A DNA stretch of 64,000 nt from DAOTXS01 sp034433515. GTDB taxonomy: Bacteria; Chloroflexota; Anaerolineae; UBA4142. The notes under the pieces were generated by a model that saw nothing but the letters and a program-made list of their open reading frames with translations, was not told the DNA's origin and ran no database searches. The stretch covers positions 1 through 64,000 of the forward strand of contig DAOUAL010000002.1 in the NCBI GenBank assembly GCA_034433515.1, read 5' to 3'. Positions 59,377-64,000 of this stretch are shown here, piece after piece. Both the position numbers and the translations under genes were made by a program. Every line of letters starts with the position of its first letter. Position 1 is the stretch's first letter.

Positions 59377-62091
59377 CTAGTTTTTCTTTTCGACCCGAAC
59401 CGCGCAGACCTTCAACTCGGGTATCTTGGCAATCGGGTCAACGGCAATGTTTGTTAGCGCGTTTGTCAGTGCCTCGGCATAATGGAAGGTCATAAAGATG
59501 ACGCCATGCCCCACACGATCCGTTACCCACGCGCGCGCCTCCACTTGGCCCCGGCGCGAACTGATGTGCAACCAATCGCCATCCTTCACACCAAGTTTCG
59601 CCGCATCATCCGGATTCAACTCGACCCGTTCTTCCGGCGCCAGTTGTTCCAAGCCGGGCACGCGCCGGGTCATCGCGCCGGTGTGATAGTGTTGCAGAAT
59701 GCGCCCGGTCGTGAGCACAAACGGGAAGGCTTCATCCGGGTTTTCCGCTGGCTCTTGATGCTCGACGGGCGAGAACAGACCTTTGCCACGCGTGAACTGT
59801 TGCGTGTGCAGAATCGGCGTGCCGGGATGTTCTTTGGTGGGCACGGGCCATTGCAAACCCTTGGCATCAAGCCGAGCGTAGGTGATACCGGCGTACTGCG
59901 GCGTGAGCGATGCAATTTCGTTCATGATCTGCTCCGCCGTTTCATAGGTCCAGGTTTCAGGTTTCAGGTTACCTTCAACTTGAAACGTGGGACTTGAAAC
60001 CATTCTGCGCGCGACCTCACACACGATTTCCCAATCCGTGCGACACTCGCCAAGCGGTTCGATTGCCTTGCGCACACGTTGCACCCGCCGCTCCGTGTTG
60101 GTGAACGTTCCATCTTTTTCTGCAAACGAGGCAACCGGTAAAACGACGTCGGCAAGTTGCGCCGTTTCGGTCATAAATAATTCCGACACCACGAGAAAGT
60201 CGAGTTGGTTCAATGCCTCGACGACGTGATGCGAGTCTGGGTCGCTCATCGCGACATTTTCGCCGACGATCCACATTGCCTTGACCTTGCCATCGCGCGC
60301 GGCTTTGAGCATCTCGCCCACCGTGAGTCCCACTTTTGGCGACAACTTGACGCCCCAGGCGTTTTCAAATTTGGCACGTGCCGCCTCATCAATCACCCGT
60401 TGATAGCCGGTGTAATAGTTGGGCAACGCGCCTACATCACACGCCCCTTGCACGTTATTCTGTCCGCGCAGCGGATTCACACCCGCGCCGGGTTTGCCAA
60501 TGTTCCCGGTCAGCATCGCCAGATTCGCGATGGCAAGCACGTTGTTGTGCCCGGTGGTATGTTGCGTGATGCCCATCGCGTAGAAAATCGTCGAAGGTTT
60601 GTTGCCGGCATAGAGGCGCGCCGCCGTGAACAGATCGTCCACCGGCACACCCGTGATCTCACTCACGCGTGCAGGCGTGTAGGTTTCAACCACCTTGCGC
60701 CATTCATCGAAACCTTCCGTCCGTGCCGCCACAAACTCATCGTCCACCAGTTCTTCTTTCAGAATAATGTGCGCCAGGCCGTTCAACAATGCAATATCCG
60801 TCCCAGGTCGTTGTCGAATGTACAGCGTCGCCATGTTCGCCAAATCGATTGAACGCGGATCGGCGACGATAAGTTTGGCACCGCGCCGCACTGCCCGGCG
60901 AATGCGCGTGCCAATGACCGGATGTTGCTCGGTCGTGTTCGATCCGATGACGAGCATCGTCTTGCAATTGTCAATGTCGGCGATGTTGTTGGTCATCGCG
61001 CCCGAACCAAATGCGGTGGCCAGACCGGTCACCGTGCTGGCGTGTCAGAGCCGGGCGCAGTGATCCACATTGTTCGTCCCCATCACCGCACGTGTCAATT
61101 TTTGAAAGAGATAATTTTCTTCGTTCGTCGCTTTTGCCGAAGCGAGCATGGCGAACTCATCGCCCCGGTGTTGCGCGAGTTTTTCGGCGATGAGCGTCAA
61201 CGCTTCCTCCCACGATGCTTCAACAAACGCCCCATTCTTTTTGATGAGTGGCTTGGTCAAGCGATCGGGGTGATGAATGAATGCGTACCCATAGCGGCCC
61301 TTGACGCACAACGCCATACCATTCACCACCGCTTGCGGATTGGAGGTTACTTTGACGACCTTGCCGTTTTTCACATTCAAATCGAATTGGCAACCGACGC
61401 CGCAATACGTACAAGTGGTCAGCACCTTTTTCATTTCGTACGCGCGACCTTTGCCGCGCGAGGGTTTATCGGTGAGCGCGCCGGTGGGACAGTATGCCGC
61501 GCATGCCCCACACGATTCGCAGCCGGCTTCGAGCATCGTTACCTCCGCGCCGGCGACGATCTTGTTGTTAAAGCCGCGATAGGCAACGCCCCACACGTTG
61601 CGTCCTTGGATTTCGGCGCACGCGCGCACGCAGCGCGTACACAAGATGCATTTATTGAAATCGGTGAACACGAACGGATTTGGGTCTGCGCCAATCGGAT
61701 AACTGTGGCGTTTGCCCTTGTGTGGTTTCCATTCGACTTGATATTCGTAAACGAGGTCTTGGAGTTCACACGCGCCACTCACCTCGCAGAGCATACAATC
61801 ATTGGGATGATCGCTCAGGAGCATTTCCAAAATAAACTTGCGCTCTTCGATCAACTTGGGGGTGTGGGTTTGGACGACCATCCCTTCGCTCACGGGCAAG
61901 GTGCACGAGGCGACCAGTCCCCGCATCTTTTCGACTTCGACCACGCACATGCGGCACGCGCCGACCGGGGGTAAATCGGGATGATGGCAGAGCGTGGGAA
62001 TATGAATCCCGTTTGCCCGCGCCGCCTCGAGGACAGTCATTCCTTCATTCGCTTGAATGGGTTTGCCATTGATCGTCAAATTTACAGTCAT
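59377..62091 (-). CDS. fdhA: Selenocysteine-containing formate dehydrogenase alpha subunit (TGA read as Sec349)
   Basis: 904 residues if TGA 61047-61045 is read as Sec. N-terminal NuoG-like part: [2Fe-2S] ligands Cys35, 46, 49, 63; His95/Cys99/102/108; two [4Fe-4S] sets (Cys148-158, Cys191-201). Then the molybdopterin domain with Cys227/230/234/262. The TGA falls in NNVDHCARL-(U)-HASTVTGLA, exactly where formate dehydrogenases have Cys or Sec bound to Mo or W; the C-terminal half continues in the same frame with full conservation (GSNTTEQHPV, NPLRGQNNVQG). It oxidises formate or reduces CO2. No NuoE/F-type partner is adjacent. A conventional call splits it at 61045. Start ATG 62091. Confidence 0.92.
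61014..61047 (-). other. Sec codon TGA (61047-61045) and bacterial SECIS hairpin
   Basis: Ten bases after the TGA a hairpin begins: CGGTG, A, CC, loop GGTCT, GG, C, CACCG (61034 down to 61014), i.e. five pairs, one A-C mismatch, two pairs and a GGTCT loop. Spacing and loop match the E. coli fdhF SECIS, where ten bases also separate UGA from the CGGUU stem and the loop contains GGUCU. This is the SelB-binding signal for selenocysteine insertion. Confidence 0.88.
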
Positions 62092-62106
62092 ATCTTCTCC
62101 TGAACA

Positions 62107-62208
62107 GTGCAATAGTTCAATAGTGCGTTAGTTCAATAGTTACTTGATCCAGCATTTTGATTTCACAAAAGGTAACTATTGCACTATCGAACTAAACAAC
62201 TATTGCAC
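62107..62208. repeat. Long inverted repeat of reiterated CAATAGTT words
   Basis: GTGCAATAGTT (62107-62117) pairs with AACTATTGCAC (62198-62208), and AATAGTTAC (62135-62143) with GTAACTATT (62172-62180). Each arm consists of repeated (C)AATAGTT/TAGTTC words. It lies just upstream of fdhA and overlaps the stop of the next gene. Confidence 0.7.
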
Positions 62209-62905
62209 TCGCATAAATAATCCCCATCTGTCCTGCCACATACGTCAGCCAAATCCAATCGTTCGCGTTCTTGATCGTGATGCCGCGAATATCGGTGATG
62301 CCAATCAGAAAATCCGACGCGACGAACAATAGTCCACCAATTGCCGTCAGCCAAAGACCGAGTGCGTACGCCAGCCCTAACGCGGACGATGCCATTACGC
62401 TGATCCACAAGCCATAGCCCAACGCGCCAAAATTGATTGCCGCATCTTTCTGCGGATTGCGAATCAAAAACCACCAGCCGAGAATGGTGAAGGCACCGTA
62501 GAACAGCAAGCCAGTTATCAGACCCACGTTGAAGCGATTGTAAGGTTCAAGCGACGAAATTGTTTGCATTGTTTGCACGTACGCCGTGATGTACAACGCG
62601 TGCGCAATGCCAAACGCAATCATCCCGCCGATCAGCCGATTGGGCAGTGGAATCAGCCGTGCCATCACCAAATCGCCGATGAAGGATGCGAGCATTCCCA
62701 ACGCGACCCACTGCGCATACACCGGCATCGTGGCACCGCCAAGCCAGATGGCCAACGCGGCGACGACGAGCGAAAAACTCAACAGCATCCGCACAGGACG
62801 CGCAAGGCGTCCGTTAGTTTTCAACGCCGGCGGATCGCGCCAAGGACCGAAAATGCCAATGAGAAAGAGAACAAGTTGGAAAAGCGCCAACCAGATAGTA
62901 AGCAT
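62192..62905 (-). CDS. Lysoplasmalogenase (YhhN/TMEM86 family)
   Basis: A 237-residue protein with about eight membrane helices and the family signatures GMLASFIGDLVMA and GGLLFVASDFLIG, each with a membrane-embedded Asp thought to be catalytic. The family hydrolyses the vinyl-ether bond of lysoplasmalogens, lipids typical of anaerobic bacteria. It lies between sdhB and fdhA; a direct link to either is not evident. Confidence 0.85.
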   Translation of the reverse strand: MLTIWLALFQLVLFLIGIFGPWRDPPALKTNGRLARPVRMLLSFSLVVAALAIWLGGATMPVYAQWVALGMLASFIGDLVMARLIPLPNRLIGGMIAFGIAHALYITAYVQTMQTISSLEPYNRFNVGLITGLLFYGAFTILGWWFLIRNPQKDAAINFGALGYGLWISVMASSALGLAYALGLWLTAIGGLLFVASDFLIGITDIRGITIKNANDWIWLTYVAGQMGIIYASAIVV

Positions 62906-63064
62906 TATCTTCCCGGCGTTTCAAGATTGTGTTTTCTTGTTTCTGCCGCTTGTTTCCTGCTTGCTGCACTCGTCCGCGTCCAATTTTCCGCGCCGCCGCG
63001 CGATTCCGCACGCAACCGGAACTGCGCAGCGACACAACGATTCAACGAACCAACGAACAAACAC

Positions 63065-63781
63065 TCACAACTTTCCCGTCAACTTGGCGATCATCACCTT
63101 TTTCTTCATCTGCTGAATCGCAAACGTCGGCGAGATTTTCTTGGGGCATTCCTCCGTGCAGTTGAACAAGGTGTGGCAACGGAACACGCCTTCCTCGCTC
63201 GCGACAATTTTCAAACGCTCCAACTCGCCTTCGTCGCGCGAGTCTGCCATAAAGCGCCACATCTTGGCGAGCGCGGCGGGACCGAGATACTCTTTATCCC
63301 ACCAATCGAGCGAGCACGCCGAATGACAGCACGCACACAGAATACAATCAATGAACTCGTCAATCTGCTTGCGCTCTTGCGGCGATTGGAGGCGCTCTTT
63401 CTCCGGTGGATTCTTGAGTGAGATGAGATACGGGCGCACCTTGTTGTACTTGTCCCAGAACGTCGTCATATCCACGACGAGGTCTTTTAGAACCGGCAAA
63501 TGCGGCAGCGGTTCGACGACGATTTCATTGCCGAGCGCGGAAATTTGCGTTTCGCACGCGAGCCGGTTTTTGCCGTTGATGTGCATGCCACAACTGCCAC
63601 ACACCGCACTGCGGCACGAGGCGCGGAACGCAATCGTCTTGTCCACATTTTCCAGAATATAGTACAACGCCATCAGCACCGTCTGCCCGGGCTGCGGTTC
63701 GATTTGATAGGTTGAATATTTGGGTGCCGTGTCTAGGTCTGGATCACGGCGATAGATCCGTAAGGTAATTGTTTGGCTCAT
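63065..63781 (-). CDS. sdhB: Succinate dehydrogenase/fumarate reductase iron-sulfur subunit
   Basis: A 238-residue protein: N-terminal [2Fe-2S] domain CRSAVCGSCGMHINGKNRLAC (cysteines about residues 56-76, shown spacing intact) and C-terminal cluster motifs CILCACCHSAC and CHTLFNCTEECPK. It passes electrons between the flavoprotein (sdhA, partly present at the window edge) and quinone. No membrane anchor subunit is seen downstream; it may lie upstream of sdhA. Confidence 0.95.
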   Translation of the reverse strand: MSQTITLRIYRRDPDLDTAPKYSTYQIEPQPGQTVLMALYYILENVDKTIAFRASCRSAVCGSCGMHINGKNRLACETQISALGNEIVVEPLPHLPVLKDLVVDMTTFWDKYNKVRPYLISLKNPPEKERLQSPQERKQIDEFIDCILCACCHSACSLDWWDKEYLGPAALAKMWRFMADSRDEGELERLKIVASEEGVFRCHTLFNCTEECPKKISPTFAIQQMKKKVMIAKLTGKL

Positions 63782-63789
63782 ATGGTATT

Positions 63790-63832
63790 CTCCCGGCTAG
63801 TGGGCTAGTGGCTAGTCGCTAGTGGCTAGTCG
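63790..63832. repeat. Tandem repeats of GCTAGTG/GCTAGTC between sdhA and sdhB
   Basis: The spacer is almost wholly GGCTAGTG, GGCTAGTC and CGCTAGTG words repeated about five times. It is another spacer made of reiterated short words. Confidence 0.7.
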
Positions 63833-64000
63833 CTAGTATTTGCGCTCCTCCGGTTGCCACTTGGTTTGCACGACCAATTCGTACTCCAAGCGTGGACCAT
63901 CGGCGGTTCGGTATGCCAACGTGTGGCGCATCCAGTTAACATCGTCGCGTTTTGGAAAATCCATCCGCGAATGGGCGCCCCGCGATTCTTCCCGCGCCAG
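63833..64000 (-). CDS. sdhA: Succinate dehydrogenase/fumarate reductase flavoprotein subunit, C-terminal end (partial)
   Basis: The last 55 codons of sdhA run off the right edge. The visible sequence contains ESRGAHSRMDFPKRDD and WMRHTL, the conserved C-terminal segment of the flavoprotein (SRGAHxRxDxPxRDD), and ends QTKWQPEERKY. The start lies outside the window. Confidence 0.92.
   Translation of the reverse strand: MAREESRGAHSRMDFPKRDDVNWMRHTLAYRTADGPRLEYELVVQTKWQPEERKY

Noticed and set aside
61030..61047. True frameshift or pseudogene in the formate dehydrogenase
   Set aside because: Both halves are in the same frame, the only interruption is TGA at the catalytic position, and a SECIS-like hairpin follows.

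Overview
This is a bacterial chromosome segment with moderate to slightly GC-rich composition, dense collinear operons and many short palindromic repeats between them. The gene content (a CbiM with a fused CbiN-like tail, several ABC exporters, anti-sigma proteins, a group 3b-type [NiFe] hydrogenase, a cytochrome c maturation cluster with an archaeal-type CcmE) suggests an anaerobic or facultative bacterium. Chloroflexota is my best guess, from overall impression and not from a marker gene.

Layout. 0.3-5.1 kb (+): two multi-pass membrane proteins, a formylglycine-generating-enzyme-like lipoprotein, a heme O synthase-like UbiA prenyltransferase and another membrane protein. 5.1-6.8 kb (-): a secreted protein with three PA14 domains. 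7.1-18.6 kb (+): a nickel and selenium supply island, consisting of a Fur-family regulator, NikMN/CbiM, an FmdE-like protein, CooC, HypB, HypA, a SIS isomerase, the selenium-type set YedE / TusA-like / cysteine desulfurase-like / DUF3343, then a second CooC and the ECF transporter subunits NikQ and NikO. 18.7-19.3 kb (-): ribosomal protein L19 and tRNA-Leu(CAG). 19.7-27.3 kb: an ECF sigma/anti-sigma pair and two ABC systems, one with a PadR regulator. 27.6-32.4 kb: the two halves of a heterodimeric ABC exporter with a HEPN/MNT toxin-antitoxin pair between them. 33.9-41.5 kb (-): a cytochrome c maturation cluster without a recognisable ccmC or CcmH. 43.5-45.9 kb: fabF and fabH. 46.1-49.2 kb: a type IIG restriction-modification enzyme. 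50.3-57.1 kb (-): a four-subunit group 3b-type [NiFe] hydrogenase, its maturation protease and a two-component system. 57.4-59.3 kb (-): an anti-sigma-like protein with three zinc-binding modules behind a truncated sigma-factor remnant. 59.4-62.1 kb (-): a formate dehydrogenase whose reading frame is interrupted by one TGA at the selenocysteine position. 62.2-64 kb (-): lysoplasmalogenase, sdhB and the end of sdhA.

How it fits together. The island at 7-18.6 kb would import nickel, insert it, and handle selenium. The two enzymes most likely to need these elements, a [NiFe] hydrogenase and a selenocysteine formate dehydrogenase, are both encoded at 53-62 kb. The formate dehydrogenase appears as two separate ORFs unless the TGA is read as Sec; the bases after it form a bacterial-type SECIS hairpin with a GGTCT loop.

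Spacers carry at least four families of non-autonomous elements. Two copies have short flanking direct repeats (8 bp around 43191-43490, 9 bp around 27413-27578). One family sits between a consensus promoter and the Fur-family gene. A promoter followed by a structured leader of about 215 nt precedes yedE and could be a regulatory RNA.
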